From NCBI GenBank assembly GCA_947039395.1, contig CAMQYS010000013.1:1-52385 (forward strand): 52,385 nucleotides of DNA. The letters are read 5' to 3'. Position numbers and translations under genes: made by a program. The DNA comes from an uncultured Deferribacteraceae bacterium (GTDB lineage: Bacteria; Chrysiogenota; Deferribacteres; Deferribacterales; Mucispirillaceae). Under the pieces are notes generated by a model. It searched no databases. It was not told where the DNA came from and was given only the letters and a program-made list of their open reading frames with translations. This document shows, one piece after another, positions 18,324 through 28,049 of the stretch. How positions within the stretch are numbered: position 1 is the stretch's first letter; each line of letters begins with the position of its first letter.

Positions 18324-19460
18324 TTATTTAACTTTACTAGTTATGCTTTTAATCGTAATAGGAGTTGCTGGTACATTTTGATGATGATACACAGTTGTTA
18401 TTGGAGAGTTACCTATTTTATCAACAATATCAAGCCCTTTTGTAACTTTAGCAAAAACAGTGTAGCCGTATCTTTCAATAGTCTCTTCGGCAAAATCTAA
18501 ATGAGGGTTATCGGTAAGGTTGATAAAAAACTGTGATGTAGCAGAGTGAGGATCAGAAGTTCTAGCCATTGCAATTGTGCCACGTAAATTTTTTAATCCA
18601 TTGTTAGATTCAATTTTGATTGGAAGTAACGTATCTTCTTTGAATGATAAAGTTTTATCATATCCGCCACCTTGTATCATAAATCCACGAATAATACGAT
18701 GAAAGACAGTGTTGTTATAATAATCTGCTGCTATATATCTCAAGAAATTAGAAACAGTTATAGGTGCTTTGTCAGGGAATAATCTTATATCTATGTTTCC
18801 AAGAGTTGTAGAGATTATGAAGTCAATATTACTTTCTTTATCTTTTTTCGTTTTTTTAACTTTTGTATCGGTTTCAACACTTTTGCCAGCGACCTTTTTT
18901 TCTTTAGTCGTTTGAGTAGTCACTGTTTTAGGTGTTGCCACATTTGTAATTGTTGATTGTTGTTTTGTAGCCTTTACAGCTGGTTTAGTTTCGGTTTTAG
19001 TTTCTTTTGTAGGTTTACTACTTTTAATAGTAGCCTTTTTATCTACTATTTTTTTACTATCTACTTTCGTAGATGATTTTTTTTCTTTATTTTCTACAAC
19101 TTTTGTAGATTTAGTATCTTTTTTAACTTTATCAACAACAGCTTTAGATGCTACAGTTTTATTTTTACTATCTTTAGCCATACTTTTACTACCTTTTGCG
19201 ATGATTTTGCTATCTTTAGCAGTTATTTTACTACTTTTTACTACTGTTTTGCTATTTTTATCAGTAGTTTGAAGTTTTTTATCTTTAATAGGTTTATCTA
19301 TTTTTGAACTTTTACTTTCTTTAGCTACTGTTTTACTATTTTTGAGCGTAACAGTCTTATCTTTTTTCAACTTCTCTTCGCTCACTTGAGTAGGCTTTAC
19401 AGTTGATGTTTTTTTCCCAGCGGGTTTCTTTTCAGCTGGTTTTTTTGTTATAGGAGACAT
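18324..19460 (-). CDS. Cyclophilin-type peptidyl-prolyl isomerase with Lys-rich N-terminal domain
   Basis: A 378-residue protein with two parts. Residues 1 to about 215 are low-complexity, Lys/Ser/Thr/Val-rich, with repeated short units such as KDSKIIAKGSKSMAKDSKNK; this is histone-H1-like and probably disordered. Residues about 218-375 form a cyclophilin domain with FHRIIRGFMIQGGG, RTSDPHSATSQFFINL and YTVFAKVTKGLDIVDKIG, including the catalytic Arg of FHR. No signal peptide is seen, so it is likely cytoplasmic. The basic region may bind nucleic acid or polyanions (inference). The ribosome site is poor. It lies 19 bases downstream of the exported cyclophilin. Confidence 0.9.
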   Translation of the reverse strand: MSPITKKPAEKKPAGKKTSTVKPTQVSEEKLKKDKTVTLKNSKTVAKESKSSKIDKPIKDKKLQTTDKNSKTVVKSSKITAKDSKIIAKGSKSMAKDSKNKTVASKAVVDKVKKDTKSTKVVENKEKKSSTKVDSKKIVDKKATIKSSKPTKETKTETKPAVKATKQQSTITNVATPKTVTTQTTKEKKVAGKSVETDTKVKKTKKDKESNIDFIISTTLGNIDIRLFPDKAPITVSNFLRYIAADYYNNTVFHRIIRGFMIQGGGYDKTLSFKEDTLLPIKIESNNGLKNLRGTIAMARTSDPHSATSQFFINLTDNPHLDFAEETIERYGYTVFAKVTKGLDIVDKIGNSPITTVYHHQNVPATPITIKSITSKVK

Positions 19461-19479
19461 TATTGCACCATAAAATGAT

Positions 19480-20061
19480 TTATTTTTTCTTTATTATATT
19501 TACCGATTTAATTACAACAGGAGCGTCAGGTATATCATTAAATCCACGTCTTGATCCAGTTTCAAGTAACGCTATTTTATCAACTACATCCATACCTTTT
19601 ACAACTTTACCAAAAACTGTATATCCATATCCTGCAGTAGTTTTTGCTTTAAAATCTAGGAAAAGATTATCTTGATGATTAATAAAAAATTGTGATGTGG
19701 CAGAGTTAGGATCAGAAGTTCTAGCCATTGCAATCGTACCTCTTAGGTTACTTACACCATTATCTGATTCTATTACAACAGGTGGATATGTTTTTTTCTG
19801 TTCAAGATTTTTATTAAATCCTCCACCTTGTACCATGAAGCTATTGATAACTCTATGAAAAATAAGATCGTTATAATATCCTTCTTCTACATATTTAAGA
19901 AAGTTTGCAACAGTTTTAGGTGCTTTATTAGGATAAAGCTCAAGAACTATATTACCAAGAGTTGTTTCCATCATAACCGATACAGTATCCTTAGTTTTTG
20001 CAGTAAGGATTGTATATGGAATAATTAATAATGCTATAATTAATAGGGATTTTTTTTTCAT
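19480..20061 (-). CDS. Exported cyclophilin-type peptidyl-prolyl cis-trans isomerase
   Basis: Catalyses proline isomerisation, probably in the periplasm. The 193 residues begin with a Sec signal peptide (MKKKSLLIIALLIIPYTILTA), then one cyclophilin domain with FHRVINSFMVQGGGF (catalytic Arg), RTSDPNSATSQFFINH and GYTVFGKVVKGMDVVDKI. GGTGA lies just before the ATG on the minus strand. It probably forms a two-gene operon with the cytoplasmic Lys-tailed cyclophilin, which looks like a paralogue differing in its N-terminus. The stop is TAA. Confidence 0.93.
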   Translation of the reverse strand: MKKKSLLIIALLIIPYTILTAKTKDTVSVMMETTLGNIVLELYPNKAPKTVANFLKYVEEGYYNDLIFHRVINSFMVQGGGFNKNLEQKKTYPPVVIESDNGVSNLRGTIAMARTSDPNSATSQFFINHQDNLFLDFKAKTTAGYGYTVFGKVVKGMDVVDKIALLETGSRRGFNDIPDAPVVIKSVNIIKKK

Positions 20062-20282
20062 TTGTTCACCAATATAAATTTTAACGTCGATTATATATGA
20101 TATATTCTTTTATGTCAATTATAACAACCTTTATGATAGTTGTTTTATGCTGTATTTATATGGTATTTATACGGTATTTTTTTTATTAATATTTATATAC
20201 TACTTTACTACAATGTATAATTATTATATTAAAGGTGTTGCAATGTTTTAAAATTTATGCTAGCTTACTGAGGTTTTTATAT

Positions 20283-20356
20283 GCGCCCGTAGCTCAATTG
20301 GATAGAGTATTTGACTACGGATCAAAGGGTTGTAGGTTCGATTCCTGTCGGGCGCA
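20283..20356 (+). tRNA. tRNA-Arg (anticodon ACG)
   Basis: A 74-nt cloverleaf. Acceptor GCGCCCG (20283-20289) pairs with CGGGCGC (20349-20355), with discriminator A. The anticodon stem TTTGA/TCAAA encloses CTACGGA, giving ACG (read as ICG after deamination). The T-loop has GGTTCGATTCC. CCA is not encoded. Confidence 0.97.
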
Positions 20357-20793
20357 TTTTATCTTTATAATCTATTTTTAGTAAGTTATATTACATATTT
20401 TCAAGAACTGCATCATTTTAACTTATGATTTGTTTTCAATCACAATTTTATTCTAAATTAAAAATCAACTTTAAATTATAGATTAAACAATGATATCGTA
20501 CCTTGTTATACTTTAAAGAATATGCTAATCCTTTATCTATAAATCTTAAATTTGTTTATATTAATAACTTTTATAGCGGTTTTATAGGTATAATCTAACT
20601 ACTTTTATTTCTTCTACATAATTATTTAAATTTTAAACCCCTATATTGTTAATACTTTTACCTATTGACCGTATTCTCTAATCTGTTATAATATACTTTA
20701 TAACTTAATATTTTATTTACTATATTTAATTATGGTTTTTATAAAATATTGATAATTGTTATAATTGTAAAACAGGTGGGTTTGTTAGTTATT
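20357..20793. other. AT-rich intergenic region
   Basis: About 437 bases between tRNA-Arg and the first Sel1-repeat gene. I see no gene, strong hairpin or repeat; the 3' end presumably carries the promoter of the Sel1 gene. Confidence 0.6.
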
Positions 20794-21450
20794 ATGATTA
20801 AATTGCTGATGTCACTTTTATTTTGTTTACCGATATTTTCAGGGTTAGTATTAGCAGAAGCGATTGACAATAGTACTTCTAAATTGCAAGTTAATAATAA
20901 TACTGTAAGTATAGATAAGTTTAATGGTAAAGAAGCTTTTGATAAGGCAGAGAAGCGATGTGCATCTAAGGATGAGGAGTCGTGTTATTTCCTTGCCGAG
21001 TTCTATATTAAAGGTTTAGTAGTTAAGAAAGATTATAAGAAAGCGATTGATATTTATACTAAGTTACTTGCTGATGAGAGTTTATTCGGTTATTTAGGGT
21101 TTGGAATGATGCATGAGAACGGTTTTGGAGTAGAGAAAGATCATTATATTGCTATAGAGAATTACGATCATGCGTGCAGTCTTGATAGTTCGCTTGGATG
21201 TATGAAGCTTGCTGATTTATATGAACGTGGAACAGTTATAAGATTTGATCCTGAACGTACACTGAGCTTATATATGAGAGCGTGCAGTTTAAAAAACATG
21301 GAAGCTTGTTCAATGATCGGTGCTATCTATGAATTAGGTATCGGTATGGGTCAAGACATTAAGAAGGCTATTTATTACTATAACATAGCGTGTCAAGGCG
21401 ATCATCTTGAAGCGTGCAATAGTTATATAAAGCTTATCGAGAGTGACTAA
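20794..21450 (+). CDS. Exported Sel1-repeat protein (Cys-rich, Hcp-like)
   Basis: A 218-residue exported protein. The signal peptide (IKLLMSLLFCLPIFSGLVLA) is followed by a short linker and about four 36-residue Sel1-like repeats, for example GFGMMHENGFGVEKDHYIAI and GAIYELGIGMGQDIKKAIYY. Several repeats carry paired cysteines (CMKLADLYERG...CSL, ACSMIG), as in the Helicobacter cysteine-rich Hcp proteins, where they form disulfides. The ATG at 20794 was preferred over a TTG at 20749 because it gives a standard signal peptide; AGGTGGG lies 13 bases upstream. Expected to be a periplasmic or secreted binding scaffold. Confidence 0.83.
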   Translation: MIKLLMSLLFCLPIFSGLVLAEAIDNSTSKLQVNNNTVSIDKFNGKEAFDKAEKRCASKDEESCYFLAEFYIKGLVVKKDYKKAIDIYTKLLADESLFGYLGFGMMHENGFGVEKDHYIAIENYDHACSLDSSLGCMKLADLYERGTVIRFDPERTLSLYMRACSLKNMEACSMIGAIYELGIGMGQDIKKAIYYYNIACQGDHLEACNSYIKLIESD

Positions 21451-21502
21451 TTATTAAATTAGTTTAAACTATAAACTGATTATTAGAGTTGGTATATTAT
21501 AA

Positions 21503-22555
21503 ATGATATTAAAATTAATGTTGTTATCTTTAACTTTCATTATATCTATTTCGTGTGCATCTACATCAGATAGATTAGAAGTAGCATTTAAGTCATATGA
21601 TGAAGGCGATTATAATCTTTCAATTAAGCGGTTTGAAAAGCTATGTTCATCTAAAGAGCCTATCGCTTGTTTTGAGTTGGGTAAGATATATTCAGCTGGT
21701 AAAGAGGTATTAGAAGATAAGCAGAGAGCTTTATCCTTTTATTTAGAGGCATGTGATTTAAATTATCAGATAGCGTGTGAGCAAGGGGCGTTTCTTAATG
21801 TTTCAAATAGTATTAATAGTGAGAGAGATTACTTAAATGCCTTAGAACTTTTTGAGAAAGCTTGTAGTTTAAATTTATATTCATCTTGTTTTAGTGCAGG
21901 CATTATGTATTTTAATGGAGAGGGAGTAGAGGTTAACTATGTTAAGGCTGCGGATTTCTTTCAACTAAGTTGTTCAGGTGCTAACTCTAATTCGTGTTCA
22001 GCGTTAGGATATTTATATAGTTTAGGTAAGGGAGTGAAACAGGATTATTTTTCATCAGCAGGTTTTTATGATAAAGCTTGTAGTTTAGGTAATAAAGATG
22101 CTTGTTTCAACCTTGTACAACTGTATATTGAGGGTTATATCGTAATAGATAGTGAGATTGTTGTAGATTTATATTCTAAGATGTGTGATTGGGGATTATT
22201 TTCTGCGTGTAATAATTTAGGTATAATTTATACTGATGGCGAGCTTGTGCAAAAGGATATTCAGTTAGCGCTTAATTTATATACTACTGCATGTGATGGT
22301 GGAGAAGTGAATGCTTGTTTGAATATTGCTCAAATATATGAGAATGGTATAGATATAGATATCAATATAACATCAAGTACAAAATATTATAAGAAAGGTT
22401 GCGATATGGATAATGCGATATCTTGCTCAAGATTAGCAAATATTTATCTTACAGATAAAATGTTTGGTGTAAGTAATGATAAGGCGTATAAGCTTTATGA
22501 AACTTCATGTTCATTAGGTAATAAAGATGCTTGCATAATATATCAAAACAGATAA
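21503..22555 (+). CDS. Sel1-repeat lipoprotein (Cys-rich, Hcp-like)
   Basis: A 350-residue lipoprotein. The N-terminus ends in a lipobox-like ISISC at about residue 18, followed by about eight Sel1-like units of 35-36 residues with regularly spaced cysteines (ACFELGKIYSAGKEV, CFSAGIMYFNGEGVEVNYVK, CSALGYLYSLGKGVKQDY, CLNIAQIYENG). The Cys pairs match the disulfide-bonded Hcp type. It follows the other Sel1 gene after 52 bp and probably arose by duplication and repeat expansion. A membrane-attached protein-interaction scaffold is the likely role; the partner is unknown. The stop is TAA. Confidence 0.83.
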   Translation: MILKLMLLSLTFIISISCASTSDRLEVAFKSYDEGDYNLSIKRFEKLCSSKEPIACFELGKIYSAGKEVLEDKQRALSFYLEACDLNYQIACEQGAFLNVSNSINSERDYLNALELFEKACSLNLYSSCFSAGIMYFNGEGVEVNYVKAADFFQLSCSGANSNSCSALGYLYSLGKGVKQDYFSSAGFYDKACSLGNKDACFNLVQLYIEGYIVIDSEIVVDLYSKMCDWGLFSACNNLGIIYTDGELVQKDIQLALNLYTTACDGGEVNACLNIAQIYENGIDIDINITSSTKYYKKGCDMDNAISCSRLANIYLTDKMFGVSNDKAYKLYETSCSLGNKDACIIYQNR

Positions 22556-22643
22556 TAGTAGGTATTGTTTTTATTAATATTATTAGAGTTATTAGTTAGT
22601 TAGATTATATAAAATATATTTAGAGAGTGCTGAAAGAAATATT

Positions 22644-24878
22644 ATGACAGATAATTTTTACAAAGAATTTAAAAATCGTATCGACAAAACAAAAGAGATA
22701 TTAAAGAGACCTATGACGGTTGCAGAGAAAGTATTATACTCTCACCTTTATGCTACAGATGAAATAAGGGATTTTAAAAGAGGGGATGATTATGTAAATT
22801 TTCGTCCAGATAGAGTAGCTATGCAAGATGCAACAGCACAGATGGCACTTTTACAGTTTATGAATTCAGGTAGAACAAAGAGTATGGCGTTAGCATCTGT
22901 ACATTGCGATCATTTAATAAGAGCGTATAACGGTGCTAAAGATGATTTAGATTGTGCAGAGAGAGAGAATGAAGAGGTGTACTCATTTCTTAAAACAGTT
23001 TCATCGAAATATGGTGTTGATTGTTGGAAACCTGGAGCTGGTATAATACATCAAGTAATATTAGAGAACTATTCATTTCCGGGTGGAATGATAATAGGAG
23101 CTGATTCACATACTCCAAATGCAGGTGGTATAGGAATGGTTGCAATAGGTGTTGGTGGTGCTGATATTGTTGATGTTATGGCAGGAATGGAGTGGGAACT
23201 AAAAATGCCTAAACTTTTAGGTATTAAACTTACAGGAAAATTAAACGGCTGGTCAACAGCCAAAGATATTATATTAAAAGTTGTAGGCATGCTAACTGTT
23301 AAAGGTGGCACTAACTATATCATTGAATATTTTGGTGATGGTATAAAATCGTTATCAGCAACAGGTAGAGCGACTATTACTAATATGGGAGCAGAGGTTG
23401 GCGCAACTACATCTATCTTTTCATTTGATGAGATAGCAGCAGAATATATATCAGCAACAGGAAGAGATGATCTTGCTAAAGTTGCGTTACAGTATAAAGA
23501 TTATTTAAGGATTGATGATGAAGTAGTTGCAAATCCAGATAAATATTTCGATAAAGTTATAGAGATAAATCTTGATGATGTTGAACCTTATATAAATGGG
23601 CCATTCACTCCTGATATTGCAACACCTATATCTAAGTTAAAAGATAAAGTTCGTGAGATGAATTATCCAGAGTCAGTAGAGGTTGGATTAGTTGGATCTT
23701 GCACTAATTCATCATATGAGGATCTAAATAGATCGGCATCTGTTGCTATTCAAGTTGATGAGAAGAATTTAGATATGAAGGGCGATTTAATTATTAATCC
23801 GGGATCTGATTTAATTTTATCTACAATAAAGAGAGACGGTATTCTTGATAAGTTTAAAGGTACAAATGCAACTGTTATGGCGAATGCTTGCGGACCTTGT
23901 ATCGGACAGTGGGATAGAAAGACTGATGATAAAACAAGAAGAAATTCTATTGTTACATCGTTTAATCGTAATTTTGCAAAAAGAGCTGATGGCAATCCTA
24001 ACACACATGCGTTTATCACATCTCCAGAGATAACAACGGCACTAACAATAGCAGGGTCCTTACTATTTAATCCGTTGACAGATACGTTAATAAATAAAGA
24101 TGGTAAACAAGTTAAGCTTGATCCTCCAACAGGAGAGATACTGCCTAAGAATAACTTTATGTCTATTGATAGAGGATGTATTCTACCAACAGGCGAGGGT
24201 TCATCTAGTAAAGTTGTAATATCTCCAACATCTGATAGATTACAGATATTAAAACCATTTCCATCTCTTAAAGCTGATGATTTTAATGAGATGTTTCTAT
24301 TAATTAAAGTTAAAGGTAAGTGTACTACAGATCACATATCTATGGCTGGAGAGTGGTTAAAATATAGGGGACATTTAGAGAATATATCTAATAATCTTTT
24401 AATGGGAGCAACGAATTTCTTTAACGATAAAACAGATTTTGTTTTAAATCAGTTGACAGGAGATTATGATAAAGTTTCATCAGTTGCAAAAGATTATAAA
24501 TCAAAAGGTATTTCATCTATAGTTGTGGCAGAAGATAATTACGGCGAAGGATCAAGTAGAGAGCATGCTGCTATGGAGCCTAGATTTCTTAACGTTAAAT
24601 TAATTATTGCAAAAAGTTTTGCAAGAATTCATGAGACGAATTTAAAAAAACAAGGTGTTCTTGCTGTAACGTTTAATGATGCGAGCGATTACGACAAAAT
24701 ATGTGAAAATGATAAAATATCAGTTATAAAAGTTAATGAGTTGACTCCAAATAAGTTGTTAAAAGCGACTATTTGTCACGTTGATGGTAGCGAGGATATC
24801 ATTGAGCTTAAACATACATATAATGAACAGCAAGTTAAATGGTTTAAATCAGGATCGGCTTTAAATTCATTAAATTAA
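22644..24878 (+). CDS. Aconitate hydratase
   Basis: Isomerises citrate and isocitrate in the TCA cycle through a 4Fe-4S cluster. The 744 residues match the mitochondrial-type aconitase. Cluster ligands are visible in [11 protein letters not shown] (one Cys) and [10 protein letters not shown] (two Cys). The swivel domain near the C-terminus has [16 protein letters not shown], containing active-site Ser and Arg. It is upstream of isocitrate dehydrogenase and citrate synthase, so three consecutive TCA steps are clustered. I leave the symbol open because acn/acnA/acnB naming is not settled for this clade. Confidence 0.96.
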   Translation: MTDNFYKEFKNRIDKTKEILKRPMTVAEKVLYSHLYATDEIRDFKRGDDYVNFRPDRVAMQDATAQMALLQFMNSGRTKSMALASVHCDHLIRAYNGAKDDLDCAERENEEVYSFLKTVSSKYGVDCWKPGAGIIHQVILENYSFPGGMIIGADSHTPNAGGIGMVAIGVGGADIVDVMAGMEWELKMPKLLGIKLTGKLNGWSTAKDIILKVVGMLTVKGGTNYIIEYFGDGIKSLSATGRATITNMGAEVGATTSIFSFDEIAAEYISATGRDDLAKVALQYKDYLRIDDEVVANPDKYFDKVIEINLDDVEPYINGPFTPDIATPISKLKDKVREMNYPESVEVGLVGSCTNSSYEDLNRSASVAIQVDEKNLDMKGDLIINPGSDLILSTIKRDGILDKFKGTNATVMANACGPCIGQWDRKTDDKTRRNSIVTSFNRNFAKRADGNPNTHAFITSPEITTALTIAGSLLFNPLTDTLINKDGKQVKLDPPTGEILPKNNFMSIDRGCILPTGEGSSSKVVISPTSDRLQILKPFPSLKADDFNEMFLLIKVKGKCTTDHISMAGEWLKYRGHLENISNNLLMGATNFFNDKTDFVLNQLTGDYDKVSSVAKDYKSKGISSIVVAEDNYGEGSSREHAAMEPRFLNVKLIIAKSFARIHETNLKKQGVLAVTFNDASDYDKICENDKISVIKVNELTPNKLLKATICHVDGSEDIIELKHTYNEQQVKWFKSGSALNSLN

Positions 24879-25074
24879 AGTTGTTGAGCTACATTTGTGG
24901 CTAGGTTTTGTTGTGTTAGTTATATTCTAGTGCGTTGGTTAAGTTCGGTTATATTAACTGGGTTTGAGTTTGTTTAGTTAAGTAGTAAAAATAGAGTTAA
25001 AGCTAAAATTAAAACTCATATATATAAGTATACTAAATTATATGTAGTATATTGAGTTTATATGTTGGGGAAAT

Positions 25075-26352
25075 ATGTCAAAAGTTAGTAAAAATTCAAA
25101 TGGTGAATTAGTTGTTCCAGATATTTTAACGATACCATTTATTGAGGGCGATGGAGTAGGGAGCGAAATTACTGATATCTGTAAAAAGATTATCGACGCT
25201 GCTGTAGGTAAAGTATATTCTGATAAACGCAAAATAGAGTGGTTAGAGATATATGCTGGAGAGAAAGGCAACACTGTTAAAGGTAGCTATTTACCAGATG
25301 AAACTTTAGCTATTTTGAAAGAGTATTTAATCGGTGTGAAAGGTCCATTAACTACTGCAGTAGGTGGAGGCATGAGATCGTTAAATGTAGCATTACGTCA
25401 AGAGCTTGATCTATACTCATGCGTAAGACCTGTTAAATGGTATGAGGGTGTAGCATCACCACTTAAAGAACCTCATAAAGTTGATATGACTATATTTCGT
25501 GAAAATACTGAAGATATATATGCAGGTATAGAGTGGAACGAAGGTACTGATGAGGCAAAAAAATTCTATAATTTTATTAAAAATGATATGGGTGTAAAAT
25601 CTGTAAGATTTCCAGAAACATCATCGTTTGGCGTTAAACCTGTATCGGTTGAAGGCTCATCAAGATTAATGAGATCGGCTATAGATTATGCAATAAATAA
25701 AAAACTATCTAAAGTTACAATTGTTCATAAAGGAAACATTATGAAGTTCACTGAAGGTGGATTTAGAAAATGGAGTTATGAAGTTGCTGAAAAAGAATTT
25801 TCAAATGAAACTTTCACAATAAATAACTATAATAAAATAGCAAAAGATCAAGGTATCGAGTTTGCAGATAAACAGCTACAAGAGGCAAAAGATAAAGGTA
25901 AAATTATTATTGATGATTGTATAGCAGATGCATTTTTACAAAACTCTTTATTAAAGCCAGAGAACTACTCTGTTATTGCAACTTTAAATCTAAATGGCGA
26001 TTATATATCAGATCAATTAGCAGCTATGGTTGGTGGTATAGGTATTGCACCGGGTGCTAATATAAATTACGATACTGGACATGCTATATTTGAAGCAACG
26101 CATGGTACAGCTCCAGATATAGCAGGTAAAAATATCGCTAACCCGTTATCAATGTTACTATCGCTTGATATGATGATGGAGTATATAGGCTGGATTGAAG
26201 TTTCAAATATAATTAAAATATCAATAGAGAAGGCATTTGCTAATAGATGTTCAACGAACGATCTTGCAAGATTTATGGAGGATGGACAAGCTTTATCGAC
26301 ATCAGATTTTGGTAATTATCTTATTAAAATTATAAAAGACTGGGGAAATTAA
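25075..26352 (+). CDS. icd: Isocitrate dehydrogenase, probably NAD-dependent
   Basis: Oxidatively decarboxylates isocitrate to 2-oxoglutarate. The 425 residues fit the type I homodimeric bacterial enzyme. Isocitrate-binding SSRLMRSAIDYA and the Lys/Tyr/Asp catalytic regions are present. At the cofactor loop, residues 344-351 read GTAPDIAG: positions equivalent to E. coli Lys344-Tyr345 (NADP-specific) are Asp348-Ile349, the pair found in NAD-using relatives and isopropylmalate dehydrogenases, so NAD is the likely cofactor. It sits between aconitase and citrate synthase, the latter starting 2 bases after its stop. The stop is TAA. Confidence 0.94.
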   Translation: MSKVSKNSNGELVVPDILTIPFIEGDGVGSEITDICKKIIDAAVGKVYSDKRKIEWLEIYAGEKGNTVKGSYLPDETLAILKEYLIGVKGPLTTAVGGGMRSLNVALRQELDLYSCVRPVKWYEGVASPLKEPHKVDMTIFRENTEDIYAGIEWNEGTDEAKKFYNFIKNDMGVKSVRFPETSSFGVKPVSVEGSSRLMRSAIDYAINKKLSKVTIVHKGNIMKFTEGGFRKWSYEVAEKEFSNETFTINNYNKIAKDQGIEFADKQLQEAKDKGKIIIDDCIADAFLQNSLLKPENYSVIATLNLNGDYISDQLAAMVGGIGIAPGANINYDTGHAIFEATHGTAPDIAGKNIANPLSMLLSLDMMMEYIGWIEVSNIIKISIEKAFANRCSTNDLARFMEDGQALSTSDFGNYLIKIIKDWGN

Positions 26353-26354
26353 TA

Positions 26355-27740
26355 ATGGACGAAAGAAATTGTATCGGGGAAGAGTTTTTAGATTTAGGTA
26401 AACATGAACATATCATATATGATCTTTCAGAAGCTATGCGTAAGGCTTCTGAAATTGACATGAAATTATTAGAAAAACACTCTGTAAAACGTGGACTTAG
26501 AAATTCAAATGGAACAGGTGTACTTGTTGGATTAACGAGAATAGGTAACGTTGTTGGGTATGAAAAAACTGAAGATGGCGAAGTTAAACCTGTTGCTGGT
26601 AAACTTTTCTATAGAGGAGTTGATGTTGAAGATATCGTTCATTCATTGCATAAAGAGGGTAGACACGGATATGAAGAGATAGCATACCTACTTCTATCAG
26701 GTTCATTGCCTAACAGAAATACGTTATCAGATTTTTCAGAAGTTATACAAAACAATATGGCGTTAGAACAGAAAACACGTATGCACATTATAGATCTTGA
26801 AGGCAAGAATATTATGAATATTTTAGCTAGAAGTGTCTTAGAAATGTATACATACGATCCTAATCCAGATGATCTATCTCAAGATAATCTTATGAGACAA
26901 TCTATATGTTTGATCTCTAAGTTTCCAACGATTATAGCTTATGCGTATAATATTTTACGTCATACTCAACATAATAAAACGCTTCATATAAGACATCCAC
27001 AAGAGAAGTTATCTATTGCAGAAAATCTTCTTTATATGATCAAATATAATTATACACCTCTTGAGTCAAGGGTTTTAGATCTGCTATTAATGCTTCAAGC
27101 AGAACATGGTGGAGGAAATAACTCTACGTTTGCAGTAAGGGTTACAAGTTCAACAGGTACAGATACATATTCGGCTATATCAACAGGTATATGTTCTCTA
27201 AAAGGGCCGTTACACGGTGGTGCAAATATTATGGTTAACCATATGAGAAAGCATCTTCAAGAGAATATAAAGGACTGGAAAGATAATAATGAAATAGATA
27301 CCTATCTTGATAGAATGTTAAATAAAGAGGTATACGATCAATCAGGATTGATTTACGGATTAGGACACGCAGTTTATACAGTTTCAGATCCTAGATCTAT
27401 ACTTTTAAAAGAGCTTGCAAGAGAGTTGGCAGTTGAGACAAAAAGAGTTGATGAGTACAACTTTTTAGAGTTATTAGAAGCAAGAGCGATTGATAGATTA
27501 AGAGCTCGTAAAGGTAACGCTGCGAAACTTCTTACAAATGTAGATTTCTACTCAGGATTTGTTTATGAGATGTTAGGTATACCAGAGGAGATTTATACAC
27601 CGTTATTTGCTATGGCAAGAATAGTTGGTTGGTGTTCTCATAGAAATGAAGAGCTATCATTTGCTGGTAAACGTATTATGCGTCCTGGTTATATGAATAT
27701 AATGGATGAGGTTAAATATCAACCATTAAATGAAAGATAG
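26355..27740 (+). CDS. gltA: Citrate synthase
   Basis: Condenses oxaloacetate and acetyl-CoA to citrate. It has 461 residues. The active-site histidines lie in GPLHGGAN and GLGHAVYTVSDPRS and the catalytic aspartate in NVDFYSGFVYEMLGIP. The GHAVYT variant, in place of GHRVYK, is typical of the longer bacterial citrate synthases seen in clostridia and related anaerobes. It starts 2 bases after the isocitrate dehydrogenase stop, indicating tight coupling, and a terminator follows. The stop is TAG. Confidence 0.94.
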   Translation: MDERNCIGEEFLDLGKHEHIIYDLSEAMRKASEIDMKLLEKHSVKRGLRNSNGTGVLVGLTRIGNVVGYEKTEDGEVKPVAGKLFYRGVDVEDIVHSLHKEGRHGYEEIAYLLLSGSLPNRNTLSDFSEVIQNNMALEQKTRMHIIDLEGKNIMNILARSVLEMYTYDPNPDDLSQDNLMRQSICLISKFPTIIAYAYNILRHTQHNKTLHIRHPQEKLSIAENLLYMIKYNYTPLESRVLDLLLMLQAEHGGGNNSTFAVRVTSSTGTDTYSAISTGICSLKGPLHGGANIMVNHMRKHLQENIKDWKDNNEIDTYLDRMLNKEVYDQSGLIYGLGHAVYTVSDPRSILLKELARELAVETKRVDEYNFLELLEARAIDRLRARKGNAAKLLTNVDFYSGFVYEMLGIPEEIYTPLFAMARIVGWCSHRNEELSFAGKRIMRPGYMNIMDEVKYQPLNER

Positions 27741-27801
27741 TAATTAAGATTAAGTAACAGATAATAATTAAGATTATGTATATTAAGTTATAAAATATAA
27801 T

Positions 27802-27834
27802 GAGAGCGTTACTGCTCTCATTTTTATTTTTAGT
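27802..27834 (+). terminator. Rho-independent terminator of the TCA gene cluster
   Basis: GAGAGC (27802-27807) and GCTCTC (27814-27819) form a hairpin with a 6-base loop, followed by A and a T-rich run. It ends the aconitase-IDH-citrate synthase transcript. Confidence 0.85.
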
Positions 27835-27857
27835 TGCAACGATTTCATTTTACGATC

Positions 27858-27938
27858 TATGTTATTTGACGATCTATATTCTTTTACGATCGCTGTGGTG
27901 TTACTATTTATGTTATCTTACGATCTATATTCTTTTAC
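27858..27938. repeat. 30-bp direct repeat
   Basis: TATGTTATTTGACGATCTAT.. at 27858-27887 recurs at 27909-27938 with two mismatches, and shorter TTACGATC motifs lie between. It is in the intergenic space between the TCA terminator and the first TPR gene. No function is evident. Confidence 0.6.
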
Positions 27939-28049
27939 ACACAACATCAACATCAGTATATTGCTCCATTTACAACTATAGAAAATTTATTTACTTGATT
28001 TATTCTTATTTGATCGTATAAAATAATCTATCATATTAGAGGGTATAAA

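Noticed and set aside
27800-28021. Open frame of 73 codons after citrate synthase
   Set aside because: Its ATG lies inside the terminator hairpin, there is no ribosome site, and the product is a repetitive Leu/Tyr-rich string reflecting the 30-bp DNA repeat.
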